From Natrinema sp. SYSU A 869 (lineage in GTDB: Archaea > Halobacteriota > Halobacteria > Halobacteriales > Natrialbaceae), in contig NZ_CP082249.1 of NCBI RefSeq assembly GCF_019879105.1, positions 3,472,001-3,536,000 on the forward strand: a DNA stretch of 64,000 nt, given 5' to 3'. The notes under the pieces are model-generated. The model was not told where the DNA came from, did not search any database, and saw nothing but the letters and a program-made list of their open reading frames with translations. This document shows, in pieces, positions 26,085 through 36,088 of this stretch (the first letter of the stretch is position 1; each line of letters starts with the position of its first letter). The position numbers were made by a program, and so were the translations under genes.

Positions 26085-27143
26085 ATGGCAGACAACCAGT
26101 TCGGACGCTCTGTCGACGGGGTATCGCGACGAAAGTTCATCGCAGCGACCGGTGCAATCGGTGCTGCGACGGCTGCCGGCTGTCTCGGGAGCGACGACGG
26201 AAGTAGTAGTGAGTCGCTTTCGGCCGACGGCTCGTCGACGGTCTACCCAATTACGAGCCGAGCCGGATCGCTGTGGAACTCGAATCCGCCCGCCGGCGAC
26301 GAGGACTATTGGATGCCGGGCGAGTACGATATCGATACCGATCAGAACCTCGCAGAGTACTGGGGCGGCCGCTACGGCTTCGAGTCGGATGGCGATGGCC
26401 CGCCGTTCGAGACGTCGATCGGGCTGAATCACACCGGCGTCGGCCTCGAGAAACTGGAGAACGAGCAGGTGGACATCGGTGACGCGAGCGCCCCTGTCGC
26501 GGCCGAGTTCCCCGACCGGAGCGAGGACGAACTCGAGGATTTCATCGATCACGTCGTCGGCGTCGACGCACAGCCGATCATGGTCAGCAGCGAGGTCAAA
26601 GACGCCGGCCTCGAATCGATCACGCTCGAGGAAGTGAAGGGAATCTATCAGGGCGAGATTAGCAACTGGGACGAAGTCGAGGACTACGGCGGCGACTCCA
26701 AGGAAATTCAGGTTATTGGTCGTTCCGAAGGCTCCGGGACGGACACGTCGTTCCGAAACAACGTGCTCGGCGATCCGAACGCCGATATGGAGGTTGACGC
26801 TCGCAAGGGTGAAAACCAGCAGGTCCAGACGGTACTGGAGAACTCGGACAACGCCATCGGCTACGCCGGCCTCGCGTTCATCTCGGACGGCGCGCCGATG
26901 GTCAATCTCGTAATCGACGGCACGGAGTACACACGAGAGAAGATGGCCGACGAGAGCTACCCGCTCGCACGCGACCTCCACTGTTACACCTGGGAAGACA
27001 CGTCGGAGAAGGAGGCGGCATTCCTTCGCATGATCTTGCACGACTACGGGCAGGAGAACTTCGTCGAAAATGCGGACTACCTCGGACTGACGGACGAGCG
27101 CCAGCAGAGCCAACTGGACAAACTCCCCGAGCCGAGTAACTGA
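26085..27143 (+). CDS. pstS: phosphate-binding lipoprotein PstS, paralogue 1
   Basis: A 352-residue exported phosphate-binding protein. SRRKFIAATGAIGAATAAGC combines a twin-arginine motif with a lipobox cysteine, so it is a Tat lipoprotein held at the outer face of the membrane. The binding loop is DGSSTVYPI near residue 48, and the GSGTDTSFRNN segment contributes phosphate contacts. It diverges strongly from the two other PstS proteins in the window. The ATG at 26085 follows an in-frame GTG. It is the first gene of pstS-C-A-B-phoU. Confidence 0.92.
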   Translation: MADNQFGRSVDGVSRRKFIAATGAIGAATAAGCLGSDDGSSSESLSADGSSTVYPITSRAGSLWNSNPPAGDEDYWMPGEYDIDTDQNLAEYWGGRYGFESDGDGPPFETSIGLNHTGVGLEKLENEQVDIGDASAPVAAEFPDRSEDELEDFIDHVVGVDAQPIMVSSEVKDAGLESITLEEVKGIYQGEISNWDEVEDYGGDSKEIQVIGRSEGSGTDTSFRNNVLGDPNADMEVDARKGENQQVQTVLENSDNAIGYAGLAFISDGAPMVNLVIDGTEYTREKMADESYPLARDLHCYTWEDTSEKEAAFLRMILHDYGQENFVENADYLGLTDERQQSQLDKLPEPSN

Positions 27144-27190
27144 ACGCCACGACGTCCACTGCTTTCGCAACTGTACGAACTGATTCACCA

Positions 27191-28258
27191 ATGTTGAATT
27201 CATTACGAACGAGTAATTCGTCGGATACCGATGACCGCAACGCAGACGGTGGGCGATCACCCGTCCTCATCATGGGTGGCGCTGCGTTGGTGGGTGTGCT
27301 CCTGAGCTTTCTGTTCGTTCCGGGGGTGACGGTGTTTTTCGTCTTCGCGTTTCTCGTGGTGGCCGTGTACGGCTGGGTCGCACACCAGGAGACGACCGCA
27401 AAGGGGCTGATGTTCCTCGCGACCATTTCGACGGCACTCGTACTCGTGCTCATCACCGCGTACCTGTTTCTCCGCTCGTTTCCCGCGTTCGAACGGATGG
27501 GACTCGACATCCTCTATACGAACGGGGACTACTGGAGCCGCGGTGACGACAGGTACTCGCTGTATCCCGCCATCTGGGGCACCGTCCTAACAACTATCCT
27601 GGCGACGCTCGTCGCCGCCCCGCTCGGAGTCGCCTCGGCGATCTTCATCAGCGAGATCGCACCGTCGTGGGCACACGAGATCGTGAAACCGGCCGTCGAA
27701 ACGCTCGCCGGAATCCCCTCGATCGTCTACGGCTTCATCGGGTTTACGATCATCAACGGCTACATGATGGACAACTTCGGCCTCACCTCGAGCGGCAGTA
27801 TCGTCGTCGTCGGCATCGTCGTCGGGCTGATGGCACTCCCGACGGTCGCATCGGTCGCCGAGGACGCGATCTCGAGCGTTCCCGATCACATGAAAGACGG
27901 GGCCGTCGCGATCGGCGCGACGGAGTGGCAGACGATCAAGAGCGTCACCCTACCCGCGTCCTTCTCGGGGATCTCGGCCGCGGTGTTGCTCGGCGTCGGC
28001 CGCGCCGTCGGCGAGACGATGGCCGCGACCGTCATTCTAGGGAACGTGATGCAGTTACCGGAGCCGCTCTCCAATGTCTTTGGCAATACGGTGACGCTGA
28101 CCAGCCTCATCGCTAGTCAGTACGGCAACGCACACGGGCTCCACATGCAGGCGCTGTTCGCTGCCGGTGTGATCCTGTTCGTGACCGTGATGGCGTTGAG
28201 TATCACTGCTCAGCTGATCGAGGCGCGTGTCAAACGGAAACTCGGAGGTGAACTATGA
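27191..28258 (+). CDS. pstC: phosphate ABC transporter permease PstC, operon 1
   Basis: A 355-residue inner-membrane permease with about six to seven helices. The cytoplasmic EAA-like loop that docks to PstB reads VPDHMKDGAVAIGATEWQTI near residue 230. It starts 48 bases after pstS1 and overlaps the next gene by four bases, so translation is coupled. It forms the phosphate channel with PstA. Confidence 0.9.
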   Translation: MLNSLRTSNSSDTDDRNADGGRSPVLIMGGAALVGVLLSFLFVPGVTVFFVFAFLVVAVYGWVAHQETTAKGLMFLATISTALVLVLITAYLFLRSFPAFERMGLDILYTNGDYWSRGDDRYSLYPAIWGTVLTTILATLVAAPLGVASAIFISEIAPSWAHEIVKPAVETLAGIPSIVYGFIGFTIINGYMMDNFGLTSSGSIVVVGIVVGLMALPTVASVAEDAISSVPDHMKDGAVAIGATEWQTIKSVTLPASFSGISAAVLLGVGRAVGETMAATVILGNVMQLPEPLSNVFGNTVTLTSLIASQYGNAHGLHMQALFAAGVILFVTVMALSITAQLIEARVKRKLGGEL

Positions 28259-29826
28259 GCGAACGTACTCTGGGAAACCAGTCGCGGAACCCGTTGGCTG
28301 TCGAGTATTCGGCCACGCTGGCCGGGCTTTCAATCGTTCCGATCGCGACGTTCCTCGTGGCGTTCGTCATCGGCGGCCTCACGCTGGCCGGCCAGCTTTC
28401 CCTCGAGTCGACAGTCCTCGGAATCGGCGTCGAAACCGTCCTGACGATCCTCCTGTTCCTCGCGGGGGGCTGTGTCCTCGCCGCGGGCGTCAGCTCCCGG
28501 TACGGCATCACCGAGACCACGCCAGACAGGTCGGCCGGCCTCAGCGTTGCGGTCGGGTTCGGATTCGTCGCGTTTAGCGGGATCGGACTGATTGCGTCAC
28601 AGACCCTCGGGTTCGGCCGCCTCTTGTGGGTACCACTCGGACTGGTCGCCGGCGTCGTGGTCGCCGGTGCAACTCTGTTCGCGCGAGAAGATCTCGGCGT
28701 GACGATTCCCGCCGGCCTGTTTTCGATCATCGCCGGCAGTCTGGTCCTGCTCAACGTACTGACGCCCGCTTGGGCTTGGAGTCCGGCAGGGTTCGGCGTG
28801 ACGTTTAGTGGGACCGTCTTCATTCCGTTGCTAACGATCGTCACCAGTTTCGTTGCGGCATGGGCCGCAGCAAACGCCCTCGAGGGGTTCGGTGCAGCGG
28901 GCCGACAGGCAGGGGCGTTCTTCCTGATCGGCGCGAACGCCGCGCTCATCCTGTTGGTCTTGCTCCTGTTGATCGCCTTCATCGTCAAGAACGGCTTCTG
29001 GTACGCGGTCGACGGCATCGAGATCGGGCCGGGCCTGCACTTCCACTGGCCGTTCGTGATGGACGGGTACAACGTCTTCCTCGACGAAAAGGGGATCTAT
29101 CCGGCGATCATCGGCACGTTCTGGCTCGTCGTCGGTGCCGTCCTGATGGCCGTTCCGATCGGCGTCGGTGCGGCGGTGTTCCTGACGGAGTACGCCGAAG
29201 AGGGTCGGTTCACGAGCATGATCGATATCGCGACAAACGGACTCTGGAGTACGCCCAGCGTCGTCTTCGGGCTGTTCGGCTACGCCTTCCTCGTCCCGCG
29301 ACTCGGGAACAACACGAGCCTGCTGGCCGGGATGATCGTCCTCGGATTCATGCTGCTCCCGCTCGTGCTCATCACGAGCCGCGAGGCGATCAAGAGCGTC
29401 CCCGACGAGTACCGGGACGCCAGTGCGGCGCTGGGCGTCTCCAAGTGGGAGACGATCAAGGACGTCACGATTCCCTCAGCGATGCCCGGAATCGTCACCG
29501 GGATCATCATCGGCATCGGTCGTATCGCCGGGGAGACGGCACCGATCCTGATCGTCACCGCTGACAGCCCACAACGAAGCTCGGCACCGGCCATCATGGG
29601 TTCGTTTGAGCTCACGACTTCGCCGCCGTTCATTGTCAACGAGGCGCTGCTGAGCGGCTCGAGTGCGCTCCCCTACCAGCTGTACGGTGCGATCACGACG
29701 GGCGTTGTCGGCGACGATCCGGGATATGGATGGGCGACTGCGTTCATCCTCCTGCTGGTCGTCCTGTCGTTCTACGTGATCGGGATTACCACGCGGATGT
29801 ATTTCAGAAAGAAACTACAAGCATGA
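28255..29826 (+). CDS. pstA: phosphate ABC transporter permease PstA, long form, operon 1
   Basis: A 523-residue permease, about 225 residues longer than the PstA of operon 2. The extra N-terminal part adds several hydrophobic helices (for example [20 protein letters not shown]) before the standard transporter core. That core carries the EAA-like loop [20 protein letters not shown] near residue 380. The long form is seen in haloarchaea. The function of the extra helices is unknown. Its stop overlaps the pstB start. Confidence 0.88.
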   Translation: MSERTLGNQSRNPLAVEYSATLAGLSIVPIATFLVAFVIGGLTLAGQLSLESTVLGIGVETVLTILLFLAGGCVLAAGVSSRYGITETTPDRSAGLSVAVGFGFVAFSGIGLIASQTLGFGRLLWVPLGLVAGVVVAGATLFAREDLGVTIPAGLFSIIAGSLVLLNVLTPAWAWSPAGFGVTFSGTVFIPLLTIVTSFVAAWAAANALEGFGAAGRQAGAFFLIGANAALILLVLLLLIAFIVKNGFWYAVDGIEIGPGLHFHWPFVMDGYNVFLDEKGIYPAIIGTFWLVVGAVLMAVPIGVGAAVFLTEYAEEGRFTSMIDIATNGLWSTPSVVFGLFGYAFLVPRLGNNTSLLAGMIVLGFMLLPLVLITSREAIKSVPDEYRDASAALGVSKWETIKDVTIPSAMPGIVTGIIIGIGRIAGETAPILIVTADSPQRSSAPAIMGSFELTTSPPFIVNEALLSGSSALPYQLYGAITTGVVGDDPGYGWATAFILLLVVLSFYVIGITTRMYFRKKLQA

Positions 29827-30755
29827 GTAATACACAAAACGCGAGCCGCGATCCGACGGAATCGAACCGGGAACACCGATCGGCCGACGCCGTCACGCAG
29901 ACCACGGCCGGTGAGTCCCAAGAGAAGACCCAAGCGGAGTGGACCGACTACGAGTTCCGGGGCGAGCCGAAGCTCTCGGTCGAGGATCTGGACGTCTACT
30001 ACGGTGACGAACAGGCACTACAGGGGATCACGATGGACATCCCCGAAAACAGCGTGACCGCGCTGATCGGCCCCTCGGGCTGTGGCAAGTCCACGTTCCT
30101 GCGATGTCTCAATCGGATGAACGACCGAATCAAGAGTGCCAGCGTCGACGGATCGGTCGAACTTGAGGGCGAAGAGATCTATCAGGATGGTCTCGACCTC
30201 GTCGAACTCCGCAAACGCGTCGGGATGGTCTTCCAGTCCCCGAACCCGTTCCCGAAAACGATTCGGGACAATATCGCCTATGGGCCACGCAAGCACGGTG
30301 AGATCGAAACCGGACTCCTCGCACGGCTACTGGGTGACGACTCGAGTAAGCGGGAACGGGAACTCGTCGAACGCTGTCTCAAACAGGCGGCCCTCTGGGA
30401 GGAGGTCAGCGACCGACTCGACGACAACGCGTTGGGCCTCTCCGGCGGTCAGCAACAGCGGCTGTGCATCGCCCGCTGTCTCGCCGTCGATCCCGACGTC
30501 ATCCTGATGGACGAGCCGGCCTCCGCGCTGGACCCGATCGCGACCGCGAAGATCGAGGATCTGATCGAGGAGTTAGCCGAGGAGTACACGGTCGTCGTCG
30601 TGACCCATAACATGCAACAGGCCGCCCGGATCTCCGACCAGACGGCGGTCTTCCTGACCGGCGGGGAACTCGTCGAGTTCGACGACACCGGCAAGATCTT
30701 CGAGAATCCGGAGAGCCAACGCGTCGAAGACTACGTCACCGGCAAGTTCGGGTGA
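29823..30755 (+). CDS. pstB: phosphate ABC transporter ATPase PstB, operon 1
   Basis: A 310-residue ABC ATPase: Walker [10 protein letters not shown] near residue 83, Q-loop FQSPNPFP, signature LSGGQQQR, Walker [13 protein letters not shown] and the switch histidine in VTHNMQQA. An acidic N-terminal extension of about 55 residues precedes the nucleotide-binding domain. It overlaps pstA by four bases and its stop overlaps the next phoU start region. It energises phosphate import through PstC and PstA. Confidence 0.94.
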   Translation: MSNTQNASRDPTESNREHRSADAVTQTTAGESQEKTQAEWTDYEFRGEPKLSVEDLDVYYGDEQALQGITMDIPENSVTALIGPSGCGKSTFLRCLNRMNDRIKSASVDGSVELEGEEIYQDGLDLVELRKRVGMVFQSPNPFPKTIRDNIAYGPRKHGEIETGLLARLLGDDSSKRERELVERCLKQAALWEEVSDRLDDNALGLSGGQQQRLCIARCLAVDPDVILMDEPASALDPIATAKIEDLIEELAEEYTVVVVTHNMQQAARISDQTAVFLTGGELVEFDDTGKIFENPESQRVEDYVTGKFG

Positions 30756-31474
30756 TGACCCGAACGGGCTACCGAGAGCGTCTCGAGCGCCTCCGCGAGG
30801 CAGTCGTCGCAATGGGCGATCTGGTCTCCGAGCGACTCGCCGACGCCATCACTGCACTGTTTACCGACGATCGAACGCTCGCCGGCGAGGTGATCGCCGG
30901 CGACGATGCGATCAACGATCGCTATCTCGACATCGAACACGAGTGTCTCGACCTGCTCGCACTGTACCAGCCCGTCGCCGGCGACCTCCGATTCGTCGTC
31001 GCCGCCTTTCAGATCGTCACCGATCTCGAGCGGATAGGTGATCTCGCGACCAACCTAGCGGGGTATACGGTGGATTCGACCGGAACCGCGCCGACGCTTC
31101 CCGACGTCGATTTCGAACGGATCGCCGCACTTGCGCTCGAGCTGGTCGAGGATTCGATTAACGCATTCGTGACGGACGACGCGACGGCCTGTTTCGCGGT
31201 CGCCAACCGGGACGACGAACTCGACGACCGGTGTGCCGTCGTGATGGAGCGTCTCGTTCAGACCCTCATCGACGTACGCGTCGACGGCGACGGTCGAATC
31301 GGCAGTCAACCGGGCCGGAACGTATCCGGTGACCGACCAATCGAGGACGTACTCACGGACGTCTCGCGAACGTTCGTGATCGTCCGTGACCTCGAGCGTG
31401 TCGGCGATCACGCGGCGAACGTGGCCGCCCGAACGCTATACGCACTCGAGAGTAGCGAGGAGTTACTTGCGTGA
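30755..31474 (+). CDS. phoU: phosphate signalling protein PhoU, operon 1
   Basis: A 239-residue protein with two PhoU three-helix bundles. Metal-binding signatures are TDLERIGDLATNLA near residue 90 and RDLERVGDHAANVAARTLY near the C-terminus. Unlike the regulator at 24505 it has no DNA-binding domain, so it probably inhibits or tunes the Pst transporter. The ATG at 30755 overlaps the pstB stop by one base. It closes the first pst operon. Confidence 0.9.
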   Translation: MTRTGYRERLERLREAVVAMGDLVSERLADAITALFTDDRTLAGEVIAGDDAINDRYLDIEHECLDLLALYQPVAGDLRFVVAAFQIVTDLERIGDLATNLAGYTVDSTGTAPTLPDVDFERIAALALELVEDSINAFVTDDATACFAVANRDDELDDRCAVVMERLVQTLIDVRVDGDGRIGSQPGRNVSGDRPIEDVLTDVSRTFVIVRDLERVGDHAANVAARTLYALESSEELLA

Positions 31475-31635
31475 CCGTCTCGCGTTCGAGACCACTCCGG
31501 GAGAGCCGGACAGGAACCAGCTATTCTCAAAGGCTCGTGTAGTCGAACTGTCGTGAGGTGCGTGTGAGGAATGGTAACTCACGGGCGGTCGAGGGAACAT
31601 CCCTCAATTTCGGAGGGGGTTTGTTGGATAAAATT

Positions 31636-31698
31636 GATCTATATCCGAATAGGGATCTATTGATCGATATACACGACACATAGCATCGTATTTTTATA
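31636..31698 (+). promoter_or_regulatory. pstS2 promoter with conserved Pho block
   Basis: GATCTATAT at 31636-31644, then at 31666 GATATACACGACA leading into CATAGCATCGTATTTT and a TATA box ending near 31698. The 30-base spacing and the 16-base core are the same as upstream of pstS1. The ATG follows the TATA box by about 22-30 bases, so the mRNA is essentially leaderless. Confidence 0.7.
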
Positions 31699-31719
31699 TG
31701 CTTCCGTGTCGTTGACGTG

Positions 31720-32745
31720 ATGAGAATCGACCAGTTCGATGGGGCTCTCCGGGGGGTTTCGCGGCGGCAATTTATTACGGCGACGGGTGTGGGGGGTGCG
31801 ACCGCTCTCGCTGGCTGTCTCGGGTCCGATACCGACGACGATGATGACCCCGAGACCACCGATCAGGGCGAACCCGGGGGCAGCGAGGAGCTCTCGGGCG
31901 AAGTCACGGTCACGGGCTCGAGTACGGTCTATCCGATTTCCGAGGAGATGGCCGCCCGTTTCATGGCGGAGAACCCGGCAGTAACCGTCACGGTCGAGTC
32001 GACCGGGAGCGGTGGCGGGTTCGAACGGCACTTCTGTCCCGGCGATTCGGATATCAACGGTGCATCCCGGCAAATCAAGTCCACGGAGAAAAATCACTGC
32101 GCAGAAAACGACGTCACACCGGTCGAGATGCAGATCGCGGGCGACGCGCTGACGATGGCTGTCAGCACCGAGAACACGTGGGCGGACTGTCTGTCCTTCG
32201 ACGAACTGGCCCGAATCTGGAGCGAGGACGGTGCTGAGACGTGGGCCGAGATCGACTCCGATTGGCCCGACGAGGAGTTCGAACTCTACGGCCCCGACAC
32301 GACGTCCGGAACGTACGACTGGTTTACCCAGACAGTTGTCAGCAGGGTCGGCCCCCATCGGAGCGACTACGTCGGCACCGAAGACGACACGACCATCGTT
32401 CAAGGGCTCGAGGAGAGCCCGTACGCGATGGGCTATTTTGGCTTCTCTTACTACGCAGAGAACGAAGACCGAGTCACGGCACTCGATATCAAAGCGAACA
32501 AGGGCGACGCCTGCGGAGAACCGAGTCTGCAGGCGGCCAGCGACGGGACGTACCCGATGGCCCGCCCGCTGTTCATGTATCCCTCCGCAGAAGCCCTCCA
32601 GCGCGAGGAGGTTTCCGAATTCGTCCGGTTCTACCTCGAGAAGGCGACGGCCGAGTGGATCGCGGACAATGTCAACTACGTGCCCTCGAGCGACGAGCAG
32701 TCCGCCGCAAATCTGGATAGGCTCGCGGAGATCGCTGGCGAGTAA
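31720..32745 (+). CDS. phosphate-binding lipoprotein PstS, paralogue 2 (single gene)
   Basis: A 341-residue Tat lipoprotein (SRRQFITATGVGGATALAGC) with the binding loop TGSSTVYPISEEM near residue 68, FERHFCPGDSDINGASRQI, and the TTSGTYDWF loop. It is closely related to PstS3 at 33302, not to PstS1. No permease gene follows directly. A 550-base gap with a repeat element separates it from the pstS3 operon. It probably feeds one of the two Pst permeases or scavenges at a different affinity. Confidence 0.88.
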   Translation: MRIDQFDGALRGVSRRQFITATGVGGATALAGCLGSDTDDDDDPETTDQGEPGGSEELSGEVTVTGSSTVYPISEEMAARFMAENPAVTVTVESTGSGGGFERHFCPGDSDINGASRQIKSTEKNHCAENDVTPVEMQIAGDALTMAVSTENTWADCLSFDELARIWSEDGAETWAEIDSDWPDEEFELYGPDTTSGTYDWFTQTVVSRVGPHRSDYVGTEDDTTIVQGLEESPYAMGYFGFSYYAENEDRVTALDIKANKGDACGEPSLQAASDGTYPMARPLFMYPSAEALQREEVSEFVRFYLEKATAEWIADNVNYVPSSDEQSAANLDRLAEIAGE

Positions 32746-32851
32746 CGCGACCCGAGTTGCTTCTACGATCTAGATTCGATGTTGTATCGGTCGACGTTGT
32801 TTATCGCCGAGTGACGGGGCGGGACACCCGATCCTGTCGAGCAGCGGCGAG

Positions 32852-32935
32852 TATAGTCGCCACTGAAACGGTTTACACGCTGATCGCACAGCTATCATGC
32901 GATCTGGTGTGCAGTGACTGCCAGTGGCTCCTCTA
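32852..32935. repeat. MITE-like palindromic element, copy C
   Basis: An 84-base palindrome starting TATAGTCGCCACTGAAACGG and ending CCAGTGGCTCCTCTA. The inner stem GATCGCA/TGCGATC matches copies A and D. The arms have diverged by several bases, and the left arm block AACGGTTTACACGCTGATCGC is nearly the same as the reverse complement of copy D. It lies between pstS2 and pstS3. Confidence 0.75.
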
Positions 32936-33248
32936 GTTCTGGACGGTCCGTATCGTCATGACGCCGGCACTCGAGGCGTCGACGGCTGGACCGGTCTCCT
33001 CGTCAGTCGCTCGAATGGGATCGGTACGGCGAAACCCGAACCCGACGCTGTCATGCGATTGGAATCCTGCAGTATCGTGACGAGTATCTATATATGTCGC
33101 TATTGTTACGCCAAGAATGTAGTCAAAACATGGGACATCGTTCGGATCCGAATATACAGAACGGCAACCATTGGCACATATATGCGTTTCGTGTACTGCT
33201 ATCGGCACTCGCTGTGATACCGTCATTTCTTCCCGGGATTACATATCT

Positions 33249-33276
33249 CTATATAGCACTCATAGTAGTATACTTA
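33249..33276 (+). promoter_or_regulatory. pstS3 promoter, partial match to Pho block
   Basis: CTATATAGCACTCATAGTAG followed by TATACTTA. It shares TATATA and CTCATAG with the pstS1 block but not the full 16-base core or the upstream GATCTATAT at fixed spacing. It may be a weaker or diverged copy of the same control element. Confidence 0.4.
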
Positions 33277-33301
33277 CCTGCTCTGTGGCTTCAATTCGGT
33301 G

Positions 33302-34276
33302 ATGTCGAGAGATACCACGGCGTCTTTGTCGACCGGCTTCGGTCGACGTGATTTTCTCGCCGCGGCAAGCGTTGCCCTCTCCGGCGGCTTGGCCGGCTGT
33401 ACCGGCGTCTTCGCCGCGGAGGGCAACCAAGTAAACATCGCGGGAAGCAGCACGGTGTTTCCCGTGACCGAGGCGATCGCGTCCGCCTTCTCCGAAGAGA
33501 ATCCTACGATCAACCTCTCGCTCAGTAAGACCGGGACGGGTGGTGGGTTCGGGAACTTCTTCTGTGCGGGACGAACCGATATCAACAACGCGAGCCGATC
33601 GATCGCGGATGCCGAGATCGAACAGTGTGGCGACAGCGATGTCACGCCGCTCGAGTTCCCGATCGCGACGGACGCGCTGACGGTCGTCGCCAACCCGGAC
33701 GCGGACTGGGTCGACTGTCTCACCGTCGAACAACTCCGCGAGATCTGGCGCACCGACGGCGCCGAGCGCTGGAGCGATATCAACGAGGAGTGGCCCGATC
33801 AGGAGTTCGAACTCTACGGCGCTGCGACGACCTCGGGCACGTTCGACTACTTCAACGAGGCGATCCTCGGTGAAGAGGCAAACCACACGGGCGACTACTA
33901 CGCGACCGAGCGCGATCGATCGATCGTTCAGGGCGTTCGCGGCTTCCAGAACGCGATCGGATACTTCGGCTTTGCGTACTACAGCGAAAATCCGGATCGA
34001 ATCAAAGCAATCTCGATCGATAATGGAAACGGCTGCGTCGAGCCGTCGATCGAGACGGCTAAATCCGGCGAGTACAGGCCCCTCTCGCGACCCCTGTTCA
34101 TCTACGTCGCCAAGGAATCGCTCGCGCAACCGGCAGTCCGGGACTTCGCTCGCTTCTACATGGAACGAGCCACGACGGATCTGGTCTCCGATGTCGGCTA
34201 CGTCCCGATCACCGAAACCCAGCGCGACGAGAACCTCGAGAAACTCGAGACCGCGATCGAGGAGGTGACCGAATGA
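33302..34276 (+). CDS. pstS: phosphate-binding lipoprotein PstS, paralogue 3
   Basis: A 324-residue Tat lipoprotein (GFGRRDFLAAASVALSGG, lipobox LAGC). The binding loop is AGSSTVFPVTEAI and the second loop is ATTSGTFDYF. NASRSIADAEIEQCG shows the same architecture as PstS2, indicating a duplication. It overlaps the pstC2 start by four bases and so belongs to the second complete Pst operon. The ATG at 33302 follows an in-frame GTG. Confidence 0.92.
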   Translation: MSRDTTASLSTGFGRRDFLAAASVALSGGLAGCTGVFAAEGNQVNIAGSSTVFPVTEAIASAFSEENPTINLSLSKTGTGGGFGNFFCAGRTDINNASRSIADAEIEQCGDSDVTPLEFPIATDALTVVANPDADWVDCLTVEQLREIWRTDGAERWSDINEEWPDQEFELYGAATTSGTFDYFNEAILGEEANHTGDYYATERDRSIVQGVRGFQNAIGYFGFAYYSENPDRIKAISIDNGNGCVEPSIETAKSGEYRPLSRPLFIYVAKESLAQPAVRDFARFYMERATTDLVSDVGYVPITETQRDENLEKLETAIEEVTE

Positions 34277-35196
34277 GCCAACCGGACTTCTCTCACGACG
34301 GCATTCGCACCGCACGCGGCACGGTGTTCCGATACCTCTTCATGCTGTGTGCGCTCCTGTCGATTCTGACGACCGCCGCAATCATTCTGACGCTGGTCGT
34401 CGACGCGATCGCGTTCTTCCAGACCGTCTCGCCCGTCGAGTTCCTCACGGGCACGCGATGGAGTCCAACGAACGAACCGATCGCGTTCGGCGTCCTGCCG
34501 CTGATCTCGGGGACGCTGATCATCACCGTCGGCTCAGCGATGATCGCGCTCCCGATCGGCCTGCTGACCGCGATCTATCTCAGCGAGTACGCCTCCGAGC
34601 GCCAGCGAGCGTACCTCAAGCCCGCACTCGAGGTTCTGGCGGGCGTCCCGACGGTCGTCTACGGCTACTTCGCGCTCGTCTATGTCACGCCGGCACTGGA
34701 CACGTTCTTGCCCCTGTCGACGTTCAACGCGCTCTCGGCGTCGATCATGGTCGGGATCATGATCATTCCGATGGTCTCCTCGATCAGCGAGGACTCGATG
34801 AGCGCGGTGCCGGACTCGCTTCGCGAGGCCAGTTACGGCCTCGGTGCGACGAAGTTCACCGTCTCCACGTCTGTCGTCGTTCCGGCGGCGCTGTCGGGCA
34901 TCTTCTCCTCGTTCATCCTCGCGCTTTCGCGAGCGATCGGCGAGACGATGATCGTCGCCATCGCCGCAGGACAGACCCCGCGAATGGCTGACGTGGCCGA
35001 TCCGGCGGGGATGTTCCTGGATTCGATCCAGACGATGACCGCCGCGATGGTCCAGATCGGGACCGGCGACATCGTCGGTCAAGGCGTCGCGTACAAGAGC
35101 CTCTTTGCGGTCGGACTGGCGCTGTTCATCATCACCTTCGTTATGAACCTCATCAGCGAAATAGTTGCGTCACGCTATCGGGAGGTGTATCGCTAA
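34273..35196 (+). CDS. pstC: phosphate ABC transporter permease PstC, operon 2
   Basis: A 307-residue membrane permease of normal bacterial-type length with about six helices. EAA-like loop: SMSAVPDSLREASYGLGATK near residue 180. It overlaps pstS3 by four bases and pstA2 by one base. It is more similar in size and loop sequence to bacterial PstC than the 355-residue PstC1. Confidence 0.92.
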   Translation: MSQPDFSHDGIRTARGTVFRYLFMLCALLSILTTAAIILTLVVDAIAFFQTVSPVEFLTGTRWSPTNEPIAFGVLPLISGTLIITVGSAMIALPIGLLTAIYLSEYASERQRAYLKPALEVLAGVPTVVYGYFALVYVTPALDTFLPLSTFNALSASIMVGIMIIPMVSSISEDSMSAVPDSLREASYGLGATKFTVSTSVVVPAALSGIFSSFILALSRAIGETMIVAIAAGQTPRMADVADPAGMFLDSIQTMTAAMVQIGTGDIVGQGVAYKSLFAVGLALFIITFVMNLISEIVASRYREVYR

Positions 35197-36086
35197 TGGC
35201 GGCCGACACACAGGACGCATCCGCCGACGCGGGCTTCGGTCGGATCAGCCGAACGAAAGACGTTGCCTTCCGCCTGATCGCGCTTGCGGCGACTCTCGTC
35301 GGCATCGTCTCGCTCGCACTGTTGCTGGCGAACGTCACCGTTGACGCCGTTGGCTGGCTCGACTGGCAGTTCCTCACGAATCCACCCCATCCGAACCCGT
35401 ACGAAGCAGGATTCCTGCCGGCACTGATCGGCTCCATCGCGATCATGCTCCTGATCGCGCTGATCACGTTCCCGCTGGGGGTCGGCGCGGCAGTCTACCT
35501 CGAGGAGTACGCCAGCGACGGGTACCTTACACGATTCATCCAGCTCAACATCGCCAATCTCGCCGGCGTCCCGTCGGTCGTTTACGGCCTGCTGGGACTG
35601 GGACTGTTCATCGGTCTCCTGAACATCGGCTACGGGACGATACTGGTCGCCGCGTTTACCGTCTCCCTGCTGATCCTCCCTATCGTCATCATTTCGGCAC
35701 AGGAGGCCATCCGGGCGGTACCCGACTCCCAGCGGCAGGCCTCCTACGGGATGGGCGCGACGAAGTGGCAGACGATCCGCAACGTCGTTCTGCCGCGGGC
35801 GATGCCCGGTATCATGACCGGGACGATCCTCGCACTGGGCCGTGCGATCGGCGAGACGGCGCCCCTGATCATGATCGCGGCACCGACGACCGTGTTCGGA
35901 GCCCCGACCAGCCTCTTTAGCAAGGTCAGCGCGATGCCCCTGCAGATCTACAACTGGGCGTCCTACCCCCAGACGGAGTTCCAGTACGGCGTCGTCGCCG
36001 CCGGCGTCGTCACGCTGCTCGTCGTCTTGCTGACGATGAACTCGATCGCGATCGTCATCCGGAACCGATATCAACAGCGCACCTGA
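35196..36086 (+). CDS. pstA: phosphate ABC transporter permease PstA, operon 2
   Basis: A 296-residue membrane permease. The EAA-like loop is [20 protein letters not shown] near residue 172, and a conserved [17 protein letters not shown] follows. It lacks the long hydrophobic N-terminal extension of PstA1, so the two Pst systems have different permease architecture. The start codon overlaps the pstC2 stop by one base, and pstB2 begins two bases after its stop. Confidence 0.92.
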   Translation: MAADTQDASADAGFGRISRTKDVAFRLIALAATLVGIVSLALLLANVTVDAVGWLDWQFLTNPPHPNPYEAGFLPALIGSIAIMLLIALITFPLGVGAAVYLEEYASDGYLTRFIQLNIANLAGVPSVVYGLLGLGLFIGLLNIGYGTILVAAFTVSLLILPIVIISAQEAIRAVPDSQRQASYGMGATKWQTIRNVVLPRAMPGIMTGTILALGRAIGETAPLIMIAAPTTVFGAPTSLFSKVSAMPLQIYNWASYPQTEFQYGVVAAGVVTLLVVLLTMNSIAIVIRNRYQQRT

Positions 36087-36088
36087 CA

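Larger units (their letters stand above)
32746..33301. other. intergenic region between pstS2 and pstS3, with repeat and promoter
   Basis: 556 bases holding MITE-like copy C (32852-32935) and, near the end, CTATATAGCACTCATAGTAG followed by TATACTTA about 25-30 bases before pstS3. The CTCATAG core echoes the pstS1/pstS2 block. An ORF that would start at 33094 and overlap pstS3 is AT-rich promoter sequence read as protein and is not counted as a gene. Confidence 0.55.

Noticed and set aside
25908-27260. 450-codon antisense frame across pstS1
   Set aside because: Long antisense frames are normal in GC-rich haloarchaeal DNA, and the forward strand encodes a clear PstS.
33094-33351. Small hydrophobic ORF overlapping the pstS3 start
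   Set aside because: Its hydrophobic part is the AT-rich pstS3 promoter read as codons, and it overlaps a secure gene in another frame.
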